Shown: positions 15,868 to 25,149, counted from the first letter of the stretch. The stretch is DNA of 37,616 nt from Candidatus Venteria ishoeyi (GCF_030378065.1 NZ_JAUCGJ010000045.1:1-37616), one strand, 5' to 3'. Numbers and translations: made by a program. The notes: a model not told the origin generated them from the sequence alone.

Positions 15868-16425
15868 TCATGCTGCGGCATCCAGAAATTGTCGGCTTTT
15901 ACTTAGCATCAGCATATCAAAAACACCCCACTCTTCTCGTTCTTGTCTGAAGCCCTCCCGGATAAAACCTGCGATCCAGTCTTCTTTTGCCTGCATGTCC
16001 GCAGGATCAATACGCTCATCTTCTGAAAAATGTTTGATGCCCAATACTTCATCGACTAATACCCCGGAAAAAATATTCGCATGATTCATAATTAACAAGC
16101 GTGTACTATTTTTTAACACGGTATTAGGTCCCCCTAAACAGGCTTTCAAATCAATCACTGGCAGCAATTGTCCGCGAATATTGGCAATACCATGTATCCA
16201 GGGTCTGGCTCCTGGTACACGGGAAATTGCTTTTGGGCAATGTAAAATTTCGTTAATATCCTTTAAATTAACCAGTAATTTATATTGATTTAAACGAAAT
16301 GCAATACCCCGCCATGTTTCTTGCACAACTTCAGGTTGGGGCAAAGAGGAAACCTGCTGTTTAGCCAATTTCTGTAATTCACCAAGCCATTGAAAAGGGT
16401 TTTCGTGGGCAAGAGGTATGCTCAT
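15868..16425 (-). CDS. pilI: CheW-like coupling protein PilI
   Basis: The protein is 185 residues with a single CheW domain at about 35-180. Motifs include VPGARPWIHGIANIRGQLLP, which is the CheW receptor-binding region, and GVLVDEVLGIKHF. PilI couples PilJ receptors to the ChpA kinase in the type IV pilus chemosensory system. It starts five bases after the pilH stop, so the two are in one transcript. The length and order (pilG, pilH, pilI, pilJ) match the Pseudomonas cluster. Confidence 0.94.
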   Translation of the reverse strand: MSIPLAHENPFQWLGELQKLAKQQVSSLPQPEVVQETWRGIAFRLNQYKLLVNLKDINEILHCPKAISRVPGARPWIHGIANIRGQLLPVIDLKACLGGPNTVLKNSTRLLIMNHANIFSGVLVDEVLGIKHFSEDERIDPADMQAKEDWIAGFIREGFRQEREEWGVFDMLMLSKSRQFLDAAA

Positions 16426-16430
16426 GTCGA

Positions 16431-16796
16431 TTACCCAATCAGCTTGTTAATCGCTGCCAACAACTCTTCCTGTTTTACAGGTTTAACCAGGAAGTCACTT
16501 GCACCTTGCATCAAGCCCCAGGCCTTATCACTCTCCATATTTTTGCTGGAGACGATAATAACCGGAATTCCCTTTGTTGCCGGGTTTTTTTTAGTGATCT
16601 TACGGGTTGCCTGAAAACCATTAAGCCCAGGCATAACAACATCCATTAAAACCAAATCAGGCTTAAGTGTTTCGGCTTTTTCGACACCTTCTGCACCACT
16701 GGAAGCCTCAGAGGTTTTATATCCGTTTGTTTCCAGGATATTTTTTACCAGATAGGCATCTGTAGGGGAGTCATCTACAATTAGTATATGTGCCAT
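16431..16796 (-). CDS. pilH: Response regulator PilH
   Basis: The protein is 121 residues from the ATG at 16796 (MAHILIVDDSPT), the usual PilH length; GAGG is correctly placed upstream, and the longer in-frame opening to 16814 is not supported. It is a single receiver domain with the acidic pair Asp8/Asp9, phosphoacceptor Asp52 (LVLMDVVMPG), Ser83/Ser84 and Lys105. PilH modulates pilus retraction and acts as a phosphate sink opposite PilG. It lies 46 bases after pilG. Confidence 0.94.
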   Translation of the reverse strand: MAHILIVDDSPTDAYLVKNILETNGYKTSEASSGAEGVEKAETLKPDLVLMDVVMPGLNGFQATRKITKKNPATKGIPVIIVSSKNMESDKAWGLMQGASDFLVKPVKQEELLAAINKLIG

Positions 16797-16842
16797 ACCT
16801 ACCTCATTCTTCATTATACTGCAAAAGCAAAACTGTCAATTT

Positions 16843-17256
16843 TCAGCCTTTTTTCTTGATATCAACCACATAGGCCTTAATGGTATTGAGCAGTTCTTCT
16901 CTGGTAAAGGGTTTCGTCATATAATGTTCTGCACCCACGATCCTACCCCGTGCGCGCTCAAACAAACCATCTTTACTGGATAACATCACAACCGGTATTT
17001 TTTTAAATACGTGATTATTTTTGATTAAGGTACAGGTTTGATAACCATCCAGACGCGGCATCATGATATCAACAAAAATAATATCAGGATGATGCTCTGC
17101 TACCTTAGACAGGGATTCAAAACCATCGGTTGCAGTGATTACCTCACAACCTGCTTTTTTCAAAAGCGTTTCAGCAGTACGGCGAATCGTCTTGCTATCG
17201 TCAATAACGATAACTTTGATTCCCTCGAAACTTATTCCTGCACTATCAGTTGCCAC
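16843..17256 (-). CDS. pilG: Response regulator PilG
   Basis: The protein is 137 residues. It is a single receiver domain with Asp19/Asp20, phosphoacceptor Asp63 (IIFVDIMMPRLDG), Ser93/Ser94 and Lys115. A short N-terminal extension precedes the fold, as in other PilG proteins. Phosphorylated PilG promotes pilus extension and, in Pseudomonas, activates adenylate cyclase CyaB through FimL/FimV. It is the first gene of the cluster, with about 450 bases of non-coding sequence upstream shared with the divergent cyclic-nucleotide/GGDEF gene. Confidence 0.94.
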   Translation of the reverse strand: MATDSAGISFEGIKVIVIDDSKTIRRTAETLLKKAGCEVITATDGFESLSKVAEHHPDIIFVDIMMPRLDGYQTCTLIKNNHVFKKIPVVMLSSKDGLFERARGRIVGAEHYMTKPFTREELLNTIKAYVVDIKKKG

Positions 17257-17703
17257 AATTTATCTACCATTGTAAAAATCTTAATATATTACGATACAAC
17301 CGATGAGACCGGGTGATAAAATGACGATATCGTCTGTATATTCACCACTTGTCTCGGGCCTGCTACCAGATTGCCATACATAATACGCGAATCCGTTATG
17401 AATTCAACGGCATTTTTAGCAATTATTGCAGCAAAGCCTAAACTTTCAATACAGTTAATAAACACATCCGTTAAAAAATACGAACCTTCGCATAGAGGAG
17501 TTAAAGTACAATATTAAACTATCGAGGTAAAGTATTTATTTTTATTATTAAACTTCTTATTTTAGATAAGAACAAAACTGAAATGGCATGGACGTCTGAG
17601 TATTCTGCTTTTCCAGGCCTTTATTTTCTATGTTAAGCTTTGCAGGCTTGTATGCTAAGCTTGAATAAATGTTTTTCAAGCCAGGAAACCAGGAATTGTA
17701 CCT
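17257..17703. other. Intergenic region between divergent pilG and GGDEF genes
   Basis: This 447-nt gap should hold the promoters of both units. AT-rich hexamers resembling -10 boxes are present on the pilG side near 17283-17295 (TAATAT on the minus strand). No confident -35 partner, operator or small RNA could be assigned. A cAMP-CRP-like palindrome was looked for and not found convincingly. Confidence 0.4.
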
Positions 17704-18681
17704 ATGGCAAATGCTTGTAAAAAACCAGAATTTTCAATATTTGAACAACAACAGTTATTGCAGGGTAGTGAGTTACGCCAGGTAAAAATGGGGGAAGTCC
17801 TGTTTACACAGGGGGAAACGGGAGACTGCATGTATTGGCTGGAGTCTGGAGAAATTGAGATTCTGTTCAAAGAAGGACAATCTGGAAAAAGACTGCAAAG
17901 TGACGCTTATTTTGGTGAACTGGCTTTATTAACCGGTGGCAGCACCCGCAGCGCCACTGCTGTTGCCACACGTAACAGCCAACTGCGGGTTATTCAGCAG
18001 CAACGTCTGCAAGAGATTCAGCAATCACATCCTCAAATGCTGTGTCAGTTATTGCAACGTACCTGCGCTTATCTGATTGAACATGAAAATAGTCTGCTGG
18101 CAGATTTAAGTGAGCAAAATCGTTCCTTAACTCAGGCTTTAGATTATTTACGGCGTACCCGTGACGAGCTGGATGCCAGTGAAATCCGTGCCAATACCGA
18201 TGAATTAACTCAGCTTTATAACCGCCGCTGTTTTGAGCAACGCATGCATTATCTGTTTTCAGCTGAATATAATAAGGGTAAGAACCCACAGTTGGCAGTA
18301 TTAATTTTTGATCTGGACAGATTTAAGGCCATTAATGACACTCATGGTCACACTGCGGGCGATACCGTGCTGAAATGCCTGGCGCGTTTACTCAGAAGTT
18401 GTTGTCGTAATAATGATTTCCCCTGCCGTTTAGGAGGGGATGAATTTATTGTATTACTGCCTGATACGCAAAAAAAAGAAGCATTTGGCATGGCTGAATT
18501 GTTATATGATGCCATGCGCACCCTGAAAATTCGCATACCCACCACAACCATACAAGTGACTGTCAGTATCGGACTAACCTTATATCGCGCAGGTGATACG
18601 ACAAAAATGCTAATGGAACGTACCGATCAGGCGTTGCATCGCGCCAAACAACAAGGTCGGGATCAAATTGTTGAAGTTTAA
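17704..18681 (+). CDS. Cyclic-nucleotide-binding diguanylate cyclase
   Basis: The protein is 325 residues and soluble. Residues about 8-125 form a cNMP-binding domain with an intact phosphate-binding cassette (YFGELALLTGG then RSATAVA). A short coiled linker (about 138-160) leads to a GGDEF domain at about 163-325. The active-site motif is RLGGDEF, and RNND just before it fits the RxxD product-inhibition site. NRRCFEQRM, FDLDRFKAIND and GHTAGD are the usual metal and nucleotide motifs. It should make c-di-GMP under control of a cyclic nucleotide, probably cAMP. Because Pil-Chp systems in Pseudomonas raise cAMP, its position divergent from pilG suggests a link between surface sensing and c-di-GMP. 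The link is inference. Confidence 0.9.
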   Translation: MANACKKPEFSIFEQQQLLQGSELRQVKMGEVLFTQGETGDCMYWLESGEIEILFKEGQSGKRLQSDAYFGELALLTGGSTRSATAVATRNSQLRVIQQQRLQEIQQSHPQMLCQLLQRTCAYLIEHENSLLADLSEQNRSLTQALDYLRRTRDELDASEIRANTDELTQLYNRRCFEQRMHYLFSAEYNKGKNPQLAVLIFDLDRFKAINDTHGHTAGDTVLKCLARLLRSCCRNNDFPCRLGGDEFIVLLPDTQKKEAFGMAELLYDAMRTLKIRIPTTTIQVTVSIGLTLYRAGDTTKMLMERTDQALHRAKQQGRDQIVEV

Positions 18682-18845
18682 CCCGGATATTTCATAAATA
18701 GACTCATGCCCTCGCTTGCCCTTTGTTCCATAACTGAATTTATTTTATTTCGACCGTACTCCCCGGTACGGCGCTCAATAAAAAAATCCCCTTATGAAAT
18801 AAATTACTGCGCGATCATCATGGTGATTCATAAAATATCCGGGTT
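18680..18845. repeat. MITE-like element with 20-bp inverted ends
   Basis: Terminal arms AACCCGGATATTTCATAAAT (18680-18699) and its complement at 18826-18845 differ at two positions. The interior contains the hairpin CCGTAC/GTACGG around 18756, similar in style to the element near 10300. There is no ORF. It begins within the stop of the GGDEF gene and may also end transcription. Confidence 0.65.
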
Positions 18846-18900
18846 AATATTTTCAGCCTGACAGCAAAAAATATTAAACAACTTTACATCAGACATATTA

Positions 18901-19317
18901 TTATTTTTTCAGTTCCGGCATTACCACAGGTTGTTTTTGTTTAATCCAGTTGCTAATGCCACGCTCTACATTATAAATCTGCTGATAACCCACGCGCTTA
19001 TCTAAAAAATTCGCTATGGTGCGGGTGCGGTTGCCCGTGCGGCAAATCAGGATAAAAGGCTGATCTTTTTTAGCAATTTTATCCAGTTCAGTTAACCATT
19101 TTGGGGTGTCGTAACTGCCTTTTTTATCAAAAAAGGTTAATAAATGACTGTCTGGCACAATGCCGGTTTGTCGCCATTCTTCGCTTCTGCGTATGTCAAT
19201 TATCGGGATATTTTTTTTCAGCAATTGTTTTAAGGCTGTATTATCAATGTGTTTAACTTCCGCATACGCAGAAAAACTCAGGAAAAATGCCATAAAAAGT
19301 ACCGTTAAACGTATCAT
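18901..19317 (-). CDS. Periplasmic rhodanese-like protein
   Basis: The protein is 138 residues. A clean signal peptide (MIRLTVLFMAFFLSFSAYA) with a cleavage site near residue 19-20 precedes a single rhodanese domain. The active-site loop is LICRTGNRTR, with the catalytic Cys followed by the expected arginines, and IIDIRRSEEW is the conserved N-terminal strand. Rhodaneses transfer sulfane sulfur or bind persulfide. An exported version could handle sulfur or cyanide in the periplasm. It is divergent from argA with a 78-bp gap. Specific substrate unknown. Confidence 0.9.
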   Translation of the reverse strand: MIRLTVLFMAFFLSFSAYAEVKHIDNTALKQLLKKNIPIIDIRRSEEWRQTGIVPDSHLLTFFDKKGSYDTPKWLTELDKIAKKDQPFILICRTGNRTRTIANFLDKRVGYQQIYNVERGISNWIKQKQPVVMPELKK

Positions 19318-19362
19318 CAGTGTTATTCCTTCTTAGGTTTATTTTGTAGTAAATCAGTGTAT

Positions 19363-19368
19363 TATACT
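19363..19368 (+). promoter_or_regulatory. Possible -10 element of argA promoter
   Basis: TATACT lies 28 bases before the argA start and fits a sigma-70 -10 hexamer. A matching -35 at 17 bases is weak, and no ARG-box was recognised with confidence. Confidence 0.3.
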
Positions 19369-19395
19369 ATCATTTAATTCTAAAGTAGTGTAGCG

Positions 19396-20700
19396 ATGAA
19401 AGCTTTCTCTTCTCATACGCAGTTTGTCTCCTGGTTTCGGCACGCATCGCCTTATATTCACGCCCACCATGGCAAAACTTTTGTTTTATCGTTTGAAGGC
19501 ATTGCTGTCAGCAGCACCCGTTTTCGCCACCTGATTCACGATATTGCTCTACTTAGCAGTCTGGGTATTCGTCTGGTGCTGGTGCACGGCACCCGGCAGC
19601 GCATTAAGCAAAACCTGGAAGAGCGCGGCGTAACTCAGCAATATGCCAATGGTATGCGCATCACTGATGACACTTCGCTGGAACAGGTGAAAGCGGCCTG
19701 TGGTCAGATTACTGCCGACATTCTGGCATTATTATCCATGGGCATGACTGATTCACCGGAAATCTATGCCAATATCCGCATTGTTTCCGGGAATTTTATT
19801 ACCGCCCGCCCTTTAGGGATTCGTAGCGGCGTGGATTTTATGCACACGGGAGAAGTGCGCCGGGTGGAAGCTAACGCGATACAACAACAATTAGATAACG
19901 GTTGTATTGTTCTGATTTCCCCTCTGGGTTATTCGCCGACCGGAGAAATTTTTAACCTTTCTGTGGAAGATGTTTCCACTTCGGTTGCAATTACCCTGAA
20001 AGCGGACAAATGGGTCTCCTTAAATGAATTGGAACAGGCAATCAGTGATAATGATCATCTGACCTTGCAGGAAACCCGTGAATTATTAAAAAATGCAAGC
20101 GATGCGGATACTTTCCGTATTTTACGTGGCGCAGCTCATGCGTGTGAACAGGGCGTGAACCGGGTACACCTGGTACAGCGTAATATTGATGGCGGTTTGC
20201 TGATGGAGTTGTTCAGCCGCGACGGGGTGGGCACCATGATTAGCGCCGACCCTTATGAGCATTTGCGACAAGCAACCATTGATGATGTCGGCAGCATCTT
20301 AAATTTGATTGCGCCTTTGGAAGAAGAAGGCGTATTAGTGAAACGTTCACGGGAAAAGCTGGAAATGGAAATTGGGCGTTTTGTGGTGCAGGAACGTGAC
20401 GGCACCATTATCGCCTGCGCCGCGCTGTATCCTTATCCCGAGGAACACATGGCGGAATTGGCTTGCGTGGCGGTACATCCAGATTATAAAGGAAAACAGC
20501 GCGGCGATGCCCTATTGGGTTTTATGGAAAAACAAGCCAGGAAAAACCATATCCATCGTTTGTTTATTCTCACCACCCGCACCGCGCAATGGTTCCAGCA
20601 ACGTGGTTTTACCCAGGCCAAGCTGGATAAGCTACCCATTACACGTTTGAATTTATACAATTATCAACGCTTGTCCAAGATTTTTATTAAGGATTTATAA
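19396..20700 (+). CDS. argA: N-acetylglutamate synthase (amino-acid acetyltransferase)
   Basis: The protein is 434 residues. Residues about 10-280 form the amino-acid-kinase-like domain (FVLSFEGIAV, RLVLVHGTRQRI, GMRITD, NIRIVSGNFITARPLG, HTGEVRRVE), which binds the arginine feedback inhibitor. Residues about 287-434 form the GNAT domain with acetyl-CoA binding in LACVAVHPDYKGKQRGDALL. This two-domain form is the gammaproteobacterial ArgA. It makes N-acetylglutamate, the first step of arginine synthesis. It stands alone, convergent with recG. Confidence 0.96.
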   Translation: MKAFSSHTQFVSWFRHASPYIHAHHGKTFVLSFEGIAVSSTRFRHLIHDIALLSSLGIRLVLVHGTRQRIKQNLEERGVTQQYANGMRITDDTSLEQVKAACGQITADILALLSMGMTDSPEIYANIRIVSGNFITARPLGIRSGVDFMHTGEVRRVEANAIQQQLDNGCIVLISPLGYSPTGEIFNLSVEDVSTSVAITLKADKWVSLNELEQAISDNDHLTLQETRELLKNASDADTFRILRGAAHACEQGVNRVHLVQRNIDGGLLMELFSRDGVGTMISADPYEHLRQATIDDVGSILNLIAPLEEEGVLVKRSREKLEMEIGRFVVQERDGTIIACAALYPYPEEHMAELACVAVHPDYKGKQRGDALLGFMEKQARKNHIHRLFILTTRTAQWFQQRGFTQAKLDKLPITRLNLYNYQRLSKIFIKDL

Positions 20701-20760
20701 TTAAGTTCAGTTTTGGTTTTTATTCATTTAGATACAATAAGCGGTGTCTGAAAAGTTATT

Positions 20761-22824
20761 TTAATAAACCTCGCCATAAGTCATGCCCTGATTCACCCAA
20801 CGCTGTACCAATGCCTGCGCCCGTTGCGGATGTTGTTGTAATAACAAGTCAGCACTGTCCTGGATTTTTTCCAGTAAGTGTTGATCACGTTGCAAATCTG
20901 CAATTTTCAGTGCCACCAAACCGGTCTGGCGGGTACCCAACACTTCGCCAGGGCCACGCAGTTCCAGATCACGCTGGGCGATGACAAAACCATCCTGAGT
21001 TTCACGCAAAGTACCCAGGCGCGACTGCCCGGTGCGGGACAATGGCGGGTGATACAACAGCAGACAATAACTTTCCACGCTGCCACGCCCAACCCGACCC
21101 CGCAACTGATGCAATTGCGCCAGTCCCAGACGCTCGGCATTTTCAATAATCATTAAACTGGCATTCTGCACATCCACTCCGACTTCAATCACCGTGGTGG
21201 CAACCAGCAGGTCAAGTTCTCCAGCCTTAAACGCCTGCATCACCGTCTCTTTGTCTTTGGCTTTCATGCGTCCATGCGCCAAACCAATGCGCAGTTGCGG
21301 CAACAGCATACGCAGTTGCTCGGCAGTGGCTTCTGCGGCCTGACTATCCAGCGTTTCCGATTCTTCCACCAGGGTGCAGACCCAATAAGCCTGCCGCCCC
21401 TGCTCACAAGCCTGAGCCACGCGCTCAATCACCGCTTCACGGCGTGTTTCCGGCATGGCAACGGTGGTAATCGGGCTGCGTCCTGGTGGCAATTCATCAA
21501 TAATTGAAGTGTCCAGATCGGCATAAGCCGTCATTGCCAGAGTACGTGGAATCGGCGTGGCAGTCATGATCAGTTGATGGGGATGGAGATTGCCGACACT
21601 GCCCTTATCGCGTAGCGCCAGACGTTGATGTACCCCGAAGCGGTGCTGCTCATCAATAATCATCAAGCCCAGCTTGGAAAATTCCACGCTGTCCTGAAAT
21701 AAGGCATGAGTGCCAATGGTCAGCGCAGTTTCGCCGGACGCTATATCTGCCAACGCTGCTTCGCGTTGCTTTTTCGTCAGGCTGCCAGCGAGCCAGGCAG
21801 GTTCTATTTGCAGCGGTTCCAACCATTGCTGAAAAGTGCGCAGATGTTGCTCTGCCAGTAGCTCAGTTGGGGCCATCACCGCCACCTGATAACCTGATTC
21901 CAACGCTTGTAAAGCCGCCAGAGCCGCAATCACGGTTTTACCGGAACCGACATCGCCCTGCACCAGACGCTGCATGGGACGTACCTGCACCAGATCACGC
22001 TGAATTTCTTCGTTCACCCGGCGTTGTGCCTGAGTCAAGCGAAACGGCAGTTGATTGAGTAATTTTTGACACATCAAGCCAGCATTATTAAATGTGGGCG
22101 CACGCCGTTGCACGGTATGTCCACGCAATAAACGCAGGCTGAGATGTTGTGCCAACAATTCTTCAAATGCCAAACGCTGGCGTGCTGGATGGTTGGGATT
22201 GAGCAGTTGTTCTATATCACTGTTAGCGGGAGGCGTGTGTAACAGTTGCAAAGCAACTTCCAGTTTTGGATAATCCGCATTGTGCAGCAAGGCTGCCGGT
22301 AATAAGTCATCAACCGGGTATTCCAGTGCCTGTTTGATCAGTTTGCGCAACAGGTTTTGATGCAAACCCTCTGTAGCGGGATAAATCGGTGTCAGGTTTT
22401 CTGCCAGCGGCGGGGAGTCATGGCGATGCACATGTTGATATTCCGGGTGTATCAGTTCCAGACAATTAAATCCCTGGCGCACTTCGCCAAAACAGCGTAT
22501 ACGCTCACCCGGCGCTAATTGCTGTTGTTGTGCGGAAGAAAAGTGAAACAGGCGCAACATCAAGCTGCCGGTGCCATCATTGAGCATGGAAACCAGCGAG
22601 CGGCGGCGACCATTTTTAATTTCGGTCGCTTCAATTTCTGCTTCAATCACCGCATCCTCACCTTCCTGCAATTGTCCTATAGGTTTGATTTTGGTGCGAT
22701 CCTGATAACGTAGCGGCAAATGAAATAATAAGTCCTGAATTTGCACAATACCAAGTTTTTCCAGTTTTTGCGCAATTCTGGGGCCAATGCCGGTCAGGTG
22801 AGTCAGTGCTTGTTCCTTGTCCAT
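20761..22824 (-). CDS. recG: ATP-dependent DNA helicase RecG
   Basis: The protein is about 687 residues (E. coli RecG is 693). The ATG at 22824 is favoured by alignment of LTGIGPRIAQKL with the family start; a TTG at 22860 would add 12 residues, and neither has a good ribosome site. The N-terminal wedge/OB domain is followed by helicase motifs QGDVGSGKT (Walker A), MAPTELLAEQH, DEQHRFGVHQR (motif II), MTATPIPRTLAM and, C-terminal, ATTVIEVGVDVQNA and QLRGRVGRG. RecG remodels stalled replication forks and Holliday junctions. It is the only gene in its unit; an intergenic palindrome lies upstream. Confidence 0.97.
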   Translation of the reverse strand: MDKEQALTHLTGIGPRIAQKLEKLGIVQIQDLLFHLPLRYQDRTKIKPIGQLQEGEDAVIEAEIEATEIKNGRRRSLVSMLNDGTGSLMLRLFHFSSAQQQQLAPGERIRCFGEVRQGFNCLELIHPEYQHVHRHDSPPLAENLTPIYPATEGLHQNLLRKLIKQALEYPVDDLLPAALLHNADYPKLEVALQLLHTPPANSDIEQLLNPNHPARQRLAFEELLAQHLSLRLLRGHTVQRRAPTFNNAGLMCQKLLNQLPFRLTQAQRRVNEEIQRDLVQVRPMQRLVQGDVGSGKTVIAALAALQALESGYQVAVMAPTELLAEQHLRTFQQWLEPLQIEPAWLAGSLTKKQREAALADIASGETALTIGTHALFQDSVEFSKLGLMIIDEQHRFGVHQRLALRDKGSVGNLHPHQLIMTATPIPRTLAMTAYADLDTSIIDELPPGRSPITTVAMPETRREAVIERVAQACEQGRQAYWVCTLVEESETLDSQAAEATAEQLRMLLPQLRIGLAHGRMKAKDKETVMQAFKAGELDLLVATTVIEVGVDVQNASLMIIENAERLGLAQLHQLRGRVGRGSVESYCLLLYHPPLSRTGQSRLGTLRETQDGFVIAQRDLELRGPGEVLGTRQTGLVALKIADLQRDQHLLEKIQDSADLLLQQHPQRAQALVQRWVNQGMTYGEVY

Positions 22825-22866
22825 ATCTGGGAAAATAAGAGGATTTTCAAGTTTTGTCAATCAGCT

Positions 22867-22947
22867 TGAGTTCGATGTAAGCTTTATTCATCCACTATGT
22901 GGTTGAAAGCCGCTTCCATCTCATGGTAAGTTTTTGATATTAGATAC
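22867..22947 (+). repeat. Dispersed imperfect palindrome, copy C
   Basis: GAGTTCGATGTAAGCTT ... CCGCTTCCATCTCATGGTAA ... TTGATATTAGATAC aligns to copies A and B. Its centre folds as CCAC-TAT-GTGG within larger arms AAGC/GCTT. It lies between recG and the transglutaminase gene. Confidence 0.6.
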
Positions 22948-22995
22948 ACTGGATTTAGGTGGTTTAGGCATAAAATATTTATTATAAAATCCGGC

Positions 22996-25050
22996 TCAAA
23001 CAGACTTTTTGTGATATTTTTGCAGCCAGACTTTGACCTGCTGCTCAAACTGTATTTGTTCGTTCTCACCCAAACCCTCAGGATCAAAACGATAGCGTTG
23101 ATGTAGTGCTAATAAATGCCATAATTCTTGCTGTGCGGCTGATGAAAACTGTGGGCTTAACTGAATAATCCACTGTGGCAGCGAAGTTCCCTGAGGACGT
23201 TGATAGCCTTGCTGCTTTAAGTGGGCAGTAATTTGATAAAAAGCAGAGTTTCGGGCTGATTGCGGCTTGAGCAGGCGGGTTTCAGGCTTTTTCTGTTGTA
23301 TTTTCCGGGCTTTTTTCTGCTTACGCAAACGCCAGGCGATAAACGCTATAAATGGTAGCAATAACCAGAGTAAGTTATTGTTTTGCGTTTCTTCATCACT
23401 GCTTAACCATTGCCATTGCGCAAAACGGTAACTGAGCCAGGAAAAGAAATCATACGAGGGTTGCCACCAGTGAGCCTGTTCTGTCTCCTGTGCATTCCAG
23501 TCTGCCGGGGTGTTATCGACTTCTATCCAGGCACCATCAACATGAGCTAAGGCCCAGGCATGGGCATGACGGCTGCGCACCAGATAGGCATCCTCCAGAA
23601 AACTATATTCTTCCACGCCATAACCCACGGCGTAGCGACTGGATATGCCTGCCGCACGCAGCAGTAACACCGTGGCAGTGGCATAATATTCACAATGCCC
23701 ACTACGGGTACGGGTCAGAAAAACCGACAGGGGTGATAAATTAAAATCACGTTGGGTTTGTTTCAAGGAATAAGTGAATCCTTGACTAAAAAAATCAGCA
23801 ATAGTTTGTACTTTTTCCTGTGCTGTTAATGTGGTTTTATTTAAACCCAAGTCTTCAGCCAGGGCTTTAATCACGGCCTGCTCACGTTGCGGAATATCCA
23901 GTGAAGATGGCTTTGGAGCACTTTGCCGGGACATCTGTTCCTGATATTGCGCAGTGTAAGTCAGCATATCCGGTGCCTGACTGACTTTAATCGTGTTATC
24001 AAATAAATTACGTCGTACATCGATCCCCGCCAGGGTGTTAAGCTGACTACTGCCTTCTGGCAAGGGTAATACCGCTTCACCATTACTTAAATTCAACGCC
24101 ACGGTGATGCGACGTGGTTTATCTGCTGAAGCGGCTTGCTCTGTGGCTGCTGGTATTTCCAACGGCCATTGCCATTGTCCGTGCCCCTGCACATCCTCTA
24201 TCGGTACAAATTTAATCCTGCGGGCATACCAGCTTTGTTTAAAATAATTATCATACGTGCTTTGCCGCAGCAGCATGGGATAATCCGCTTTAACCCGGAA
24301 CAGGATGCGGCTGGATTGTTTCAGCTCACCAATTTCACCAATGGCGGTGTGTTGTCGATACGGATCACGATCCCGCCACAGACGATATTCAAACCATTCC
24401 AGCACCCAATTTTCTAGTGCTTGTTGGGAATGTTGTAAGCCGATTTGCCCACTATACCCCAGCCCAATTGCCAGTATAAAAATAGCCAGCCATTGAAGGC
24501 GCGAATACATGGCGGGTTTGCTGGGCCATAACAGCCACAGGGACAGTATAATCAGACCGGGGAAAAAACCGGGGTGGCGCGTGGTACTGGCAGCAACCAG
24601 ACACAGCACCATATAAGGCAGGCGAATATCAACGCGGGCTTGGGCTTCCGGCAGTGCAGCATAAAATGGCAGCCGTGCTTTTTTTTTGCGCAGAGAAATA
24701 AATAAGGTGCTCAGTTGCAAGCTGCCTACGCTGCTGTATTGCTGCGCCAGTACTAATAAAAATATCAGCAGCGGCATCCAGATAACCACGGTAAATAAAC
24801 CGTTGATGGATTCTTTGCTGAATAGATACAGCGCAAAAATAATGAGCAGCAGCGTACTGAGATCGGCAAGATGGTTAAAATCTTTTTCGGAAAATTCCCA
24901 ACGACCCTGAAACCAGCGTGGCAACTCCACCAGTAGCGCCATCACCAGCGCAAATTCCAGGGCCTCGATTTGCCATCCCCAAAAACATAAGGTTCCACCC
25001 AATAAATAGGGTGGGACGGGGATATTGGGTAAAACCGGGGATTGTTTCAC
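22996..25050 (-). CDS. tgpA: TgpA-type membrane transglutaminase-like protein
   Basis: The protein is 684 residues. N-terminal TM helices (about 16-42, 62-78, 84-104, 145-180 and 185-200) correspond to the DUF3488 region. A long periplasmic part follows, with the transglutaminase core carrying Cys453 (RSGHCEYYA), His497 (RHAHAW) and Asp512 (EVDNTPADW). A final TM is at about 553-569. A cytoplasmic DUF4129-like tail ends the protein. This is the TgpA layout (Pseudomonas TgpA 668 residues), an essential periplasmic transglutaminase-fold protein of unknown substrate. TgpA genes usually follow MoxR-ATPase and DUF58 genes; neither is adjacent here. Confidence 0.92.
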   Translation of the reverse strand: MKQSPVLPNIPVPPYLLGGTLCFWGWQIEALEFALVMALLVELPRWFQGRWEFSEKDFNHLADLSTLLLIIFALYLFSKESINGLFTVVIWMPLLIFLLVLAQQYSSVGSLQLSTLFISLRKKKARLPFYAALPEAQARVDIRLPYMVLCLVAASTTRHPGFFPGLIILSLWLLWPSKPAMYSRLQWLAIFILAIGLGYSGQIGLQHSQQALENWVLEWFEYRLWRDRDPYRQHTAIGEIGELKQSSRILFRVKADYPMLLRQSTYDNYFKQSWYARRIKFVPIEDVQGHGQWQWPLEIPAATEQAASADKPRRITVALNLSNGEAVLPLPEGSSQLNTLAGIDVRRNLFDNTIKVSQAPDMLTYTAQYQEQMSRQSAPKPSSLDIPQREQAVIKALAEDLGLNKTTLTAQEKVQTIADFFSQGFTYSLKQTQRDFNLSPLSVFLTRTRSGHCEYYATATVLLLRAAGISSRYAVGYGVEEYSFLEDAYLVRSRHAHAWALAHVDGAWIEVDNTPADWNAQETEQAHWWQPSYDFFSWLSYRFAQWQWLSSDEETQNNNLLWLLLPFIAFIAWRLRKQKKARKIQQKKPETRLLKPQSARNSAFYQITAHLKQQGYQRPQGTSLPQWIIQLSPQFSSAAQQELWHLLALHQRYRFDPEGLGENEQIQFEQQVKVWLQKYHKKSV

Positions 25051-25051
25051 T

Positions 25052-25149
25052 ATGGCTAACCGAACTCAAGGTAAATCAAAACCAATATGAAGCAAAAGCG
25101 GTTTTTTCGTATTTCAAATCTTCAAAACACGCGAAAAAGAAGCTTTTGC
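25052..25149 (-). repeat. Dispersed imperfect palindrome, copy D (inverted)
   Basis: Read on the minus strand, GCAAAAGCTTCTTTTTCG and CGAAAAAACCGCTTTTGC (25092-25149) form a long stem that matches the arms of copy B. A GAGTTCGG flank is at 25063-25070. It lies between the lpd-like gene and tgpA. Confidence 0.6.
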
